Below are positions 48,020-58,625 of a DNA stretch of 64,000 nt, in pieces; position 1 is the stretch's first letter, and each line of letters opens with the position of its first letter. The notes beneath the pieces are model-generated. The model saw only the letters and a program-made list of their open reading frames with translations. It did no database searches and had not been told where the DNA came from. The position numbers and the translations under genes were made by a program. Source of the DNA: Jacaranda mimosifolia (taxonomy: Eukaryota > Streptophyta > Magnoliopsida > Lamiales > Bignoniaceae); NCBI GenBank assembly GCA_018894105.1, contig CM032127.1, positions 28,388,369 through 28,452,368 of the forward strand. The letters are read 5' to 3'.

Positions 48020-50760
48020 AAAAGAACTTGTAAAGCCAATAATGGTGTGCTCAGTTATTCTAGGGAGTAGCTCTTATCTTAGTTCGATATTAAGGTTTGT
48101 TGATAGAAAACCTCTCCTTGGTTGACACTCACCTAAGGTGTTATCATGCATCTAATTGACCTCTTCTCAAGTGGACTGTCTTCTGACAATAGTATTGTAT
48201 TAACATTGGCTTCTTATACTATGCCTTTACCATTGTCTCTGATTTGTTATCTCAACCTACTTCTACGCAATCTGGATCAGCAGTAGGGACCTTTACTGTT
48301 TTTAGGCTGGCATAACACTCCCTGACGGTGCACTAGTGAAAGTGCTATGGCCGAGATAAGCCAAACAAATTCAAAATTAAATAGCAAATATCGATCCAAA
48401 GCAACATCTCCAGGCATATATCATACAACATAAATGGATTAATCAGAGAATACCAACCTGAATCGCTCAAAATCCAAGGAGATGATGGATGATTCTTCCT
48501 ATCACAGATTTCCGGCAGTTTCTGGCACAGCGGAGAAAAAGGAGAATATCTTCTAATTCCGACATCCAAATGAAATGAGGAAAAATTCTCCAGAAATCTA
48601 ACTCAAATTCAGATATTCTGTGAAAAAATTGGCTCAAATATCCATCGGATCGCTCTAGGAAAAAATCATGAAGTGGACTGTTCTGCAGAAACCTTTTCGG
48701 GAATTGAGTGGCCTCACTTGTGGTCACCTCCAATGCAAGTCCACACACCTTAAAGCAATCCTAGAATGTCCAGATCTTTAGCTGGAGCAGATCTGGAGTT
48801 TTTTGGTGAAGAAGGAGGTTTTTGAGTGACAGAGAGAATGGATGGTAGTTAGATCTCTACTAACTTTTGAGAGAATTTTGGAGGAAAAATTTAGCTTGCA
48901 AAATTCAAAATTTTGGCTAATGAATCTGGACTGATTTTCAGCCACTCCACCTCCCCTTATATAGAGGTGTGAGAGGTGGCATCACACCTCCCATGCTAAG
49001 GGGGGGACCGAAAATTCCAAGGGCATAATTGTAAGTTGGTAATTCCATTATCATGTGGTCTTGCCAACTTGTTTAATTGGAATCCAATTCCAATTAATTC
49101 AAATCGTATTTGAATTCTTCCCTCTAATAATATATTCTCCTATTAATTAAATTAATCCAATTAATTTAATTAATTCAACTTGATTTAATAATTAAATCAA
49201 GCAAACTTAACTCTTTAAGTTTTCTTTAGTTAACTTAAGTCTTTAAGTCAATTTCAATTATTCAACTATCAATGTGGCTCAAATAATCAACTCCTTAATT
49301 ATTTGCCTAATTTAACTCCTTAAATTAGTTGATCAATTTAACACTTAAATCAATCAAGCCATAATTGATCTTGAAATCTCTCTCTCAAAATCGGTCCCTT
49401 AAGAGGGATGTATTTTTCTAACACTTAGAAATACTTCTTTCACCACTTAGAAAAGTTCAAGGCTTTTGTGTGTGACCCATTGGGTTCAACCATTCATCGG
49501 ACATAGGCTCACAACTCCTTGTGACTTTTGAATATCAAATATTCATTCTAGTTTAAAACTCCTTTTAAACTAGTCGACTCGATTCAATCGATCTCTATCA
49601 ATTGAAGAGTACCTAATATCCATGGTCGATGTCCAACCTCAAGCCCATGGAGCCCAACTAATTGGTCGAAATGAATATCTCTGTATGAACCTTTTAAAGC
49701 TCTACGTGTTCCATGCAAATACGGTCCTTCCGTCTCCTATCTCCATGAAAGAGGCCTAGGGCAAGATATTTTTTGGCTCCCTAATAGTCTCGATTCTATG
49801 CTTCTATTCTAAATGTTCAATTCCAATGTATGACCTTATCTTTTGGAAAACTCTTTTCCCAAACTGTCATACCACCTTGCGCAAGGATTTCTAGAATATG
49901 ATCATTATAGAATGCATAGGAGATGTACTCGCCCTTCACAAAAGCGAGGAGTCGGATTCCATCTTGGATCTCATAAACCTCCATGCCAAGTAGCTCATAC
50001 CCAATCATACCCCGAACAGCCCGCTGGGTGACCAGGGATAAGTCAAAGCATGAGACCGGATACAAGGTTATAATGGATCCTCATGTCAAAGGACTAATTT
50101 ATATGCACTAGCGTAAGCAGGAGAGCTTGCCACTACGGCTACCTAGTGGAGTCTCCGGTGGGTCTTCAGTGCCTTGTTCTCTAACAAGCACCCACTAACA
50201 TGCACTCGTATCATATACAGTTGCTCATGGAACGGAGCAATATCCAACTCTTTGGATTTATGCATCGTTAGTGCAAGTTTGTCCGGATCTTAGATGTCCC
50301 GTCTCGTAAGATCCTATGACTTGGAATATTTAAAATCACGACCGTGTAAGATTTATTCCATGATCACCACCCAGTGAACTGACCAAGTCCCGTAGTCATG
50401 TGTGATCTAAGGACTTCATCCAAATGTCAGTGAAGTAATATAATGCATAAGATGAATGTGGCCATATGTAAGATATCATTCAATCAAGATTGTCTCTTTA
50501 GAAAATAGTTTTACAAAGCCAAAATCATTGGCTTGCCGGGCACTATTTCTAACACTAGTCACAGTATTTTCACTTGTTCCACTCGGCTATAGGAAACTTC
50601 ATCTTCAAGTGGTAAGTTGATACTAATACTAGAAATAAGTTCAGACCTTTCAAGTATGATCTTATGTGCTGACAGGGTCTGAACAACTAAGAATCTTACC
50701 ATTTTTGTAACTCACCTAGCATAAATGCCTAAGGAAGGGGGAAAGAGATTTCTATGGGCA
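48020..50760 (-). repeat. 0.5-kb direct repeat, copy B, split by the solo LTR
   Basis: The halves 48020-48336 and 50555-50760 join across the LTR and align with copy A without a gap once one CTAG is removed. This shows what the site looked like before the LTR inserted. On minus the right half encodes a degraded VSTYHLKMKFP-like Tat protease/RT linker. Confidence 0.85.
48337..50554 (-). repeat. 2.2-kb solo LTR, minus strand
   Basis: On minus it starts TGTTAGAAATAGTGCCCGGC and ends GCCATAGCACTTTCA. The target duplication is CTAG at 48333-48336 and 50555-50558. A TATATAAGG box lies at 48965-48957 on minus. No gag or pol is present. The 82-codon frame at 50065-49817 shows no retroelement motif. 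The element superfamily cannot be told from the LTR alone. Confidence 0.85.
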
Positions 50761-51254
50761 CTTCTACTGTTTCACTAGTAAATCTTATCAAGGGAGTTTT
50801 GATCTTTTATAGTTGAGCATTGTCTACTCCAAGTTGGAGAATGTATTGTAAAAGATTATCTGCCAAGCTGCCACTATGCACCAAAATTTTCTTCGCCCAG
50901 AAGTTAATGAGAAAGGTAGAGATCACCAAGACATCATTGTGTTCACCAGATGTGGGCTCTAGGTTTTCCTCTCAAATGTGATGTTAAGGAATAAAGGACA
51001 CAATTCATATATCCTTAATACAGGGTAAATCGAGTGAACTTGAGTCTAATCTCACTGCTCGCACCGATGCCTTTGTTGCATTTGATGAGTCACCTCCTGA
51101 AGGTACTCCAAAGATCATCAAGATGATGTCGATAGTAGGCAGGTTCTTTGGGCCTTATGATGTTGCTGCTCCTTTAGCAGTATGTTTGTTCATTTTCTTT
51201 GGAGCACATGCAGAGAGATTCTTTGCTCTTGAATGTTCTCGAAGTTTTGCGACC
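50761..51254 (-). other. Unduplicated part of the spacer between the arms
   Basis: It continues from copy B without a break and holds degraded retroelement sequence. Its last 65 bases (51190-51254, read on minus) match the LTR-like repeat at 55580-55643. Confidence 0.6.
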
Positions 51255-52439
51255 CTAGTGCACCGTCAGGGAGTGTTATGCCAGCCTAAAAACAGTAAAG
51301 GTCCCTACTGCTGATCCAGATTGCGTAGAAGTAGGTTGAGATAACAAATCAGAGACAATGGTAAAGGCATAGTATAAGAAGCCAATGTTAATACAATACT
51401 ATTGTCAGAAGACAGTCCACTTGAGAAGAGGTCAATTAGATGCATGATAACACCTTAGGTTAGTGTCAACCAAGGAGAGGTTTTCTATCAACAAACCTTA
51501 ATATCGAACTAAGATAAGAGCTACTCCCTAGAATAACTGAGCACACCATTATTGGCTTTACAAGTTCTTTTTTTCTTGCCCGTAGAAATCTCTTTCCTCC
51601 TCCCCTAGGCATTTATGCTAGGTGAGTTACAAAAATGGAAAGATTCTTAGTTGTTAAGACCATGGCGGCATATAACATCATACTTGGAAGCTCTGAACCT
51701 ATTTCGAGTAACAGTATCAACTTATATGAAGATGAAGTTTTCTATAGCTAAGTGGAACAGGTGAAGCTACTGGTGACCAATGCACTGTCAGGGAGTGTTA
51801 TGGTAGCCTAAAGAAAATAAAGGTCCCTACTATCGATCCAAATTGTGCAAGGGTAGGTCGAGACAACAAATGAAAGACAAAGGCAAAGGCATAATATAAG
51901 AAGCTAATGTTAATGCAATACTATTGTCGGAAGATAGTCTACTTGAGAAGAAGTCAATTGGATACATGATCACACCTCAGGTGAATGTCAACCAAGGAGA
52001 GGCTTTCTATCAGCAACTTCAATCTCGAACTAAGATAAGAGCTACTTCTCAAAATAATTGAACACACCATTATTAGCTTTACAAGTTCTTTTTTTATTCC
52101 TTTCAAAATTGTGCTAGTATTTAGAGTTTTTCATTTTAAGTGCTTAAGTGTCGCTCTAATTAATTAGGAGTTGCTTCAATGACTAGTGAATAAAAAGCTG
52201 ACCTAGACCAAGAACAATATCTTTGTTTCTTTTGATTAGTTTAATGAATTATTTTTTACATTACATCACAGGTATGTTTAATAAACAATGGCCGTGAAGA
52301 ACAACATATAATGCGGTAAGACCCTCGAGGCACACAGTCTATTATAATTGCATGATAGTGGACGCACAAAGTGTATTGCAATATACTCGACTTTACAATA
52401 AAATCAGCATGAAAACGTCATTAGCACTACTAAAGGACC

Positions 52440-52990
52440 TCAAAGCGGGGAACTTGGTTAAGACCATTATAAGACCCCTAAGTAAGTGTATGATGAAGTC
52501 CACTATAAGAGGCAAAAGACTTCTATAAGAACCCCTAAGCGGAGAGCATGGCAAAAGACCACTATAAGACTCGCTAAGCGGGGCGCATGGCAAAAGACCA
52601 CTATAAGACCTGCTAAGTAAAGCGCGTGGCAAAAGACTACTATAAGACCTCCAAGAGAGGTACTTGGTGCAATACCACTATAAGACCACAAAGAGTGACG
52701 CAAGACCACTATAAGACACCCCAAGCGAACCACAAACGTGTCAACAACTATGTCTTTACTCGCAAACGTATATATAATAACAACTACAACTACTCTAGCA
52801 ACCCCCTAAAATCGGGCTCTTAGAAATTAAACCTGTAATAAGACCCTCTAAGCTGGGCTCATAGAAATTAAACATGTCATAAGACCCTTCAAGCAGGACT
52901 TATAGTCAAGCCTACTCATAACATTCAACAACTACGATAAGACCTTCCAAGGGAGGCTCATAGGAATTAAACTTGTGGTGAGACCCCCTC
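52440..52990. repeat. Tandem arrays in arm 2
   Basis: Mirror image of the arrays in arm 1: ACCACTATAAGACC units at about 52523, 52561, 52602, 52639, 52677 and 52708. Confidence 0.8.
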
Positions 52991-53490
52991 CAGTGAGGAT
53001 CATAGTCAAGTTCTTTCATCACCTTTTTTTATCATGACAAAGTCCCGCAAAAGAGTTAAAAAAGAGAGAGAAGAAGAGAGGCTTGAACAAGTACTCATTT
53101 GCCCACGCTACGCTGCAATTGGAGTTGAGAGCGTGAAAATACAAAAAAAATGGTCCAAATGACTAAGTATGTAAATCAATACAAATTATGCAACATCAAG
53201 GCATGCACAAAATGTCTGGACAACACTTGGCCTCCTAAAATTAAAAAAAATAAAAAAATAGAAAACTAGCTATCATATGACTTATGCAAAAGGAAAAAAA
53301 CATGAAGTAGTCCCTAACAAATAAAAAAAAGAACAAATCAAAACTTATATTCTAGGTCTTCATCTACGCCTGGGGAGCTACATCCGTTGGATCCTCTAAC
53401 ATAGCATCAATGCTAGCCTTTAGGGCCACACAAATGCTCCAGTAGAAAGTTCGACTAGAATGTTGGGATCAAGCAACAGTAAATCCTCAA

Positions 53491-53724
53491 CTAGGCATTA
53501 CCCAATCTCGCTAAGCACCTATTATAAACCTGAATGGTCTGCTTATTGACCATTATTGGCTCTGCCTTAACCTCTTCAAAAAACTTACCAAAAGCTTTGA
53601 ACTCTTGCACTGTATCTTCCCAAGAAGTGGTGATTGGCGTCTTCCCTGTAGAAGACTCTAGAAATTTTCTCTTGGTCTTCACCTCTTTCACACAACCCAC
53701 TTTTAGCTTCTCATGCTCTTTCAA
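53491..53724 (-). pseudogene. Antisense-type reading frame in arm 2 (identical copy)
   Basis: Residue for residue the same as the frame at 45867-46100, on the other strand. Both copies keep the same stops, so the duplication came after the decay. Confidence 0.5.
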
Positions 53725-54163
53725 TAACTTTGTGAACTATTCCTCTTTCTGAGATTGCTGCTAAGAGAACCTTGTGACCTCTACCTTAAGTTGTACTATT
53801 ACTGCTGCAACCCCTTACTTGATGAGACATCTACACAATCAAGTTCCAAGCCTAAACCTAAAAAAAATAAACATAATGAGCAAATGATTAAGCACGACTA
53901 CAAGAAAAACATACAATCTAAATAAACTAAATGGGAAGACAAACATATACACAAGCAAAGTCTCCACCAGCAAACTCAGTCAATTGGGAAGAAAAGAATA
54001 TCTCCAATTTCCCTAGTCGTACTCACTTACATCATCTTGCAAGCTATTAACGCTAAAAGTAGTCTCATCTACATCTTAGTGCGCGTTAATACCACAACTC
54101 CGACTTAGTTTGTAATGAAACAAACCTTTTTCCTCACTAGCATGAAAAGGGCAAGAGAATTTT

Positions 54164-54400
54164 GAAAATAATTTCTTATACCCAAGTTCTCTTAGGGACT
54201 TAGTTTTCATAATTTTTTCTTGATAGGCTTAGTTCCATTAGAATTTTGTTATCCTTCTTCATGGGCTTAATTGTTCTTGGGCTCTGTAGCCTTTTTTATT
54301 TAATTAATTGCTTTACTTCATTTGGTCTTTTTTTATTCTTTTACTAATTTGCCCTTGTAGTCTTAATTATCCACATTAATACTAAAGAAACCCTTATAAA
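54164..54400 (-). repeat. LTR-like repeat beside arm 2, minus orientation
   Basis: Read on minus it contains AATTAAGACTACAAGGGCAA, GCCCAAGAACAATTAAGCCC, CTAATGGAACTAAGCCTA and ATAAGAAATTATTTTCA, in the same order as 55380-55575 on +. It stops at the arm 2 border. Confidence 0.75.
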
Positions 54401-55387
54401 TTTAAAAATATCACAAATAGGTTCAATGATACTTTCATCTCAATAAATAAGTTAAATAGTACCATAAGGGCATTTTTGAATTTTCAAAAAATTTCTATTG
54501 ATGTCGTCATTTTCCTCAATTACAGCTAATGATTTTTGAAAAACAAAAGACAGAGGTAAATGTTAGAGGGTGATTATAATTTCTCAATACTTAGGAATCA
54601 TTTTTTTTTTAATCACCCAAAATTCAAAGGGTCTGTGTAATTAAATATATTTTTATATTTTTGACACTTTAGAAAATAACTGGAACTAAAGACAAAAATC
54701 ATTTTAATTTGCTTGTTCCTAAAAATATTTCATCATTTAGACATCCTAAAAGTTGAGAATTCTAATTTTTTTTTTCTACTCAAAAAATAGAAATGATATA
54801 TATGGATAGAAGTATTTTGGAAAGGGAAGAACATAGAAAAATAGCAATCAAGTTTCACATAACAATACCCATCTTAATAGAGAGAAAATAAATTAATGAA
54901 ATGAAAGCTCTTTCTTTCGTCTAATTATCAATAAGGAGATTTAGATTGTATGAATGCTATTGGTTTGATAATACATTTACTATATAATTAATTGAATCCG
55001 ACCTATAAAAATTTTCCATCCTTTTATTTTTACTTTGAGTTTTAATTTAAAATCTATACAACTAATGGTATGATTGGCATGTAGAATGAGAAGAGAATGG
55101 AATGGGTATTACCAAGTCCATACTTAAACTCATACTTGGTATAATTTAGAGATAATAATTCCAATTCCCATATAAATCCTCATTTCCAAAAGTATGGATT
55201 TAGTTATTTCCTTCCTTCCTATGGGTTTAACTATCCCTAGTCCATTGTGGATAAGCTTATATTTTACGAAAAAAATCATTGTGTAAATATTTGATATTAT
55301 GTTCCAATTTATTTGATTGCTATGTGTTCTTTAATTATATATTTTACTCACATATTTTTCCAGTAATTAATATGAAAAATTAAGACT
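54401..55387. other. No gene; AT-rich spacer
   Basis: I see no open frame, element end or RNA gene. It may be the left part of the LTR-like family on either side, but I cannot set borders. Confidence 0.45.
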
Positions 55388-55643
55388 ACAAGGGTAATTT
55401 GGTAAAAGAACTAAAAGAGGCCCAATGAACTAAATCAATTAATTAAATCAAAGGGCCAAAAAGCCCACGGACAAATTGAGCCCATGAAAAAGAGTTGCAA
55501 AACTCTAATGGCCTTAGACCTACCAAAAGAAACTTTAAATATTAAGTTCCAAAATGAAGTTGGGCACAAGAAATCATTTGCAAAGAATCGCAAATGTTCA
55601 AGAGCAAAGAATCTCTTTGCATGCATTTCAAAGAAAATGAACC
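55388..55643 (+). repeat. LTR-like repeat, uninterrupted copy
   Basis: Reference copy of the family also seen at 27411-27620 (+), 54164-54400 (-) and 51190-51254 (-). It ends near CAAAGAAAATGAACCA and is followed by a gag remnant in the same orientation, which suggests a 5' LTR. Confidence 0.65.
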
Positions 55644-55829
55644 AACTTTTTGCTGTCTACTGAAAATGACAACATTCTATTTTCGTGCAGTATCATTTTA
55701 GCATCGGAAAACTCTAAAGAATTAAGTAAGAATACTGAGGATACAGATAGATCAAGAGCTCGTGACTCTAGTAACCAGGTGGTCTCAATATTGTATAATG
55801 TAGAGACTCACCAACCTGAGCACCACCTT

Positions 55830-56650
55830 AACTAGTAACGAAGCTAGCTCCTAACATACAACCTGCACTAGCAGAGATGTTTACCCAGCAGGGACCTCCT
55901 TTTAGAATCCTATTCAGCCTATAACCTAGGAGGCATTGAAGATCCTACTGAAGAACATCACTGCCCAAGCCGTGGCCAAGGCTGTTGCCCAATATGTTAA
56001 GAAGCGTCATCCCCCAGAGCTGCAGCAATCCTCTCACCAGAACCGGGGGCTTTATCTTCCCCAGAGAGAACTAAAAGAAGAAGTAACTCTGGATGTGACA
56101 CATCTTCCTCCTTTACCCAAACAAGAAGACAAGCTTTCGCTCCAGCATATTTTGCCTGACTTCTGCTTGCGATTACTAGAGCCCAAACACATTGCTTGGT
56201 GTCACATCTATTAGGAAAAGCATAGAGCTAATATCATTCTCTAGTTGTCACTCTCTCGAGGTGCAGATTTTTCTCTTCGGCCATCTTGGTAGAAGCACTC
56301 CTTCTTGAAACAAAGATAGCTTAATTATTAAAGTTTGATGGCGTTACAGACCTTAAAAAATACTTAGACAACTTTTTAGTGAAGATAAAGCTCCATAACT
56401 TGAACGGGGCCACATACCACATACTGCAAGCTCTTCTGCACCACCCTCACAAAACATGCTCTGACATGGTTTAACTAGATTCCCGCTAGATCCATCTTTA
56501 GATGGGAGGTGTTAGCGCAGTGTTTCCTCTAGAACTTCTTTATCAAATGGCGGCTTACTTTTTTTACCATAAAGCAAAGGATAGAGAGTCTCTGAGGACT
56601 ATAAGCACAAATTTTTTGTCTGCAAAAATAAAAATTACAAGACAAGAAAA
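55830..56650 (+). pseudogene. gag: Ty3/gypsy gag remnant
   Basis: Frames at 55936-56214 and beyond give a Lys/Pro-rich N-terminal region. At about 56320-56600 the retrotransposon gag core is clear in a broken frame: KFDGVTDLKKYLDNFLVKIK, LHNLNGATYHILQALLHHP and MAAYFFYHKAKDRESLRTI. Several stops interrupt it. No protease or RT follows, so the element is truncated near 56650. Confidence 0.65.
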
Positions 56651-56750
56651 ATTGTCCAAGTAAAATGAAATTGAAACTTATTAATTGTGGATTCAATCTC
56701 TAATCTAATCCTTTGATTCTTCCCTTCCAAAGATGATCTTGAAATTTGAT

Positions 56751-57050
56751 GAGCTCCATGTTGTATGTCTTGAACACCATGGATCTCTTTGAGTTTGATT
56801 TGAAATAACGTCAATTCGCACCTTAATCTCGAATCAAATGCTAAAATATATGAGCTCCATGAAGAACGCCTTGAATGTTGGGATCTCCTTGAATTTGATT
56901 TGAGAAAAATAATGCTAATTCAAGGGCTTTATATTGTAATCTCAAATCAAATACCAAAATATATGAGCTCCGCCGAACAATGCCTTGAACGCTGTGGACT
57001 TTCTTGAATTTGCTTGAGAGAATTGTTGAACTCCTTCAAAGTTTCTCTCA
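56751..57050. repeat. About 105-bp tandem repeat, three units
   Basis: Units starting GAGCTCC at 56751, 56852 and 56965 share CCTTGAA..., GATCTCCTTGAATTTGATTTGAGA and ATCAAATNCNAAAATATATG. The surrounding 56650-58600 may be the 3' LTR region of the minus-strand element to the right, but the ends are not resolved. Confidence 0.65.
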
Positions 57051-58625
57051 TTTGCTAGGACTTGTGTTTGTGTTTGTTGCTACTGTTGTTGTATGGAATA
57101 CGCTTTGATCACCCCCTTTACATAGATGTTTAATAGGAGACTCCCATATTGACTTAACTTTTTTGATAGTTATCTTTTCAATGAGATAATATCAAACATT
57201 AAGAGACAACATCACATAATTTTATTTGATTTGTCCACGTACATAGATATGCCACATATCGCAATTTTGTTAGCCCAAAATTACTAGGCCACACAACTTG
57301 ATTTGATTGGCTATGACATTTTTTTTTTAACTTGTAATATCTGATTTGAGGATAAAATAAATACTAAGATCATTAATTAAAACCAACTATTTAACTTTTG
57401 AAATTAAATTTAATAAATCTCAAAATATAACTAGAGAATTTTAAATTAATAATTAGCATAGTATTTCACACATGTCAATTTTCAATTGCTCAAAAGTTAT
57501 CCATCTACAAATGTCCCCACTTAAAAACTTGATGAGGAATTTATTAATGATTTACAAATGAGTCGAGACTTGAATTATTTAAGAATCTCCTTTAAAGGAT
57601 TAGTTCCATGCTTCATGTTTCTTTGTTTGAATATCGAGAATTATAGAAACAATACTAGTGTTGCCTCAAAGAGAGTCACGAGCCTCACTATATTAATTTT
57701 AAGAAAATGTTTAACGGGTTCAAGAGACCCATCAAAATATATAAATAAATAAAACTCTGTAGTTATATTTCTGCATTTTTCAAGTGGTTAGGTAGCTCAT
57801 CCAACCTTAAAATTCACTTGGTGCATTTATTCTTAAAAGGTGATCATAATCACATCAACAACAGGTATTTAAAATAGCCACGGCACATATATATAGATGC
57901 ATGATTGAAATAGCCACATTAGACTTGCACTTGTAGTAGGAATAGGTGTTTTAGTTAACTTCGATAATATGTGCTTGACTCCAACCTTTTGAATTTATGG
58001 AATGAAATTTTAATTGAATACTCACTGATAGAGTACTCTTTTCCTACACAAAGAAACATTCCTTTTCTTGTTGAACTGTTATTCCTTGAATTTGATTAAA
58101 GCTTAAACTCCACTTCATAGAAAAACAGTGTTGTATCTCCAGGCAATCCAAGATTTACAAAATTTCCACAAATTCTTGTGACTCCAGAAATTGATTTTAA
58201 CTAGGAGTCAAGGACTTAAAAATAAGCCCTAACAAACACCTATAAAAGAACTTCATCAAGAGCTTAAGCCCACATAGTAGCAATATTAGAAATTTGCTCC
58301 ATTAATTGTTGGGAATTTGTTCGGTCCGGTTACATATTCTTTTTCTCTTTTCATTTTTTTTTCATTCACTACTTTGTTTATGCCAACTCCATATTTGATA
58401 AAATGACTCTATGAACATACACTACTATCGTTGTATTGGTATTGAGTTCTCCATCAACTTACTTAAGCATTAGGAATGAACACAATTATTTGGCTTTCTT
58501 TCATTCTTCATAATACTTGAGTTCTTTTATAAATATTAATCTTCTTAGGATGTCATCTTTTCTTCTTCTTTTTTTTTTCTTAACAACTTGGTAAACCTCT
58601 TTTTTTTATCTTAGCATATTGCACA
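57051..58625. other. No gene recognised; probable terminal region of the right-hand element
   Basis: AT-rich sequence with short open frames that have no recognisable motif. A purine-rich run on minus (GAAAAAAAAAGAAGAAAAGA, near 58575) is a weak polypurine-tract candidate. Confidence 0.4.

Larger units (their letters stand above)
45428..48336. repeat. Inverted duplication, arm 1 (2909 bp)
   Basis: Each base pairs with arm 2 at 99591 minus its coordinate, without any indel at all the points I checked from one end to the other. I found only two mismatches (47880/51711 and 47900/51691), though I did not compare every base. Read on minus, its content is protease-region sequence in two direct copies, tandem arrays, then a frame on the opposite strand, as in a deleted Tat element. 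The inner edge is the CTAG target duplication of the solo LTR. The outer edge follows a purine-rich run. Confidence 0.93.
51255..54163. repeat. Inverted duplication, arm 2 (2909 bp)
   Basis: Reverse complement of arm 1. It lacks the solo LTR: at its inner edge the sequence changes from CTAGTGCACCG to unrelated DNA. The DNA on its two sides (54164-54400 and 51190-51254, both read on minus) matches two adjacent parts of the repeat at 55388-55643, so arm 2 looks like the inserted copy. On + it shows the Tat protease-to-RT linker pattern VSTYHLKMKFP-like in degraded form. Confidence 0.93.

Noticed and set aside
49817..50065. 82-codon minus-strand frame inside the 2.2-kb solo LTR
   Set aside because: It looks protein-like, but it is within an LTR, has no recognisable domain, and may be chance; I would only keep it if conserved among LTR copies.
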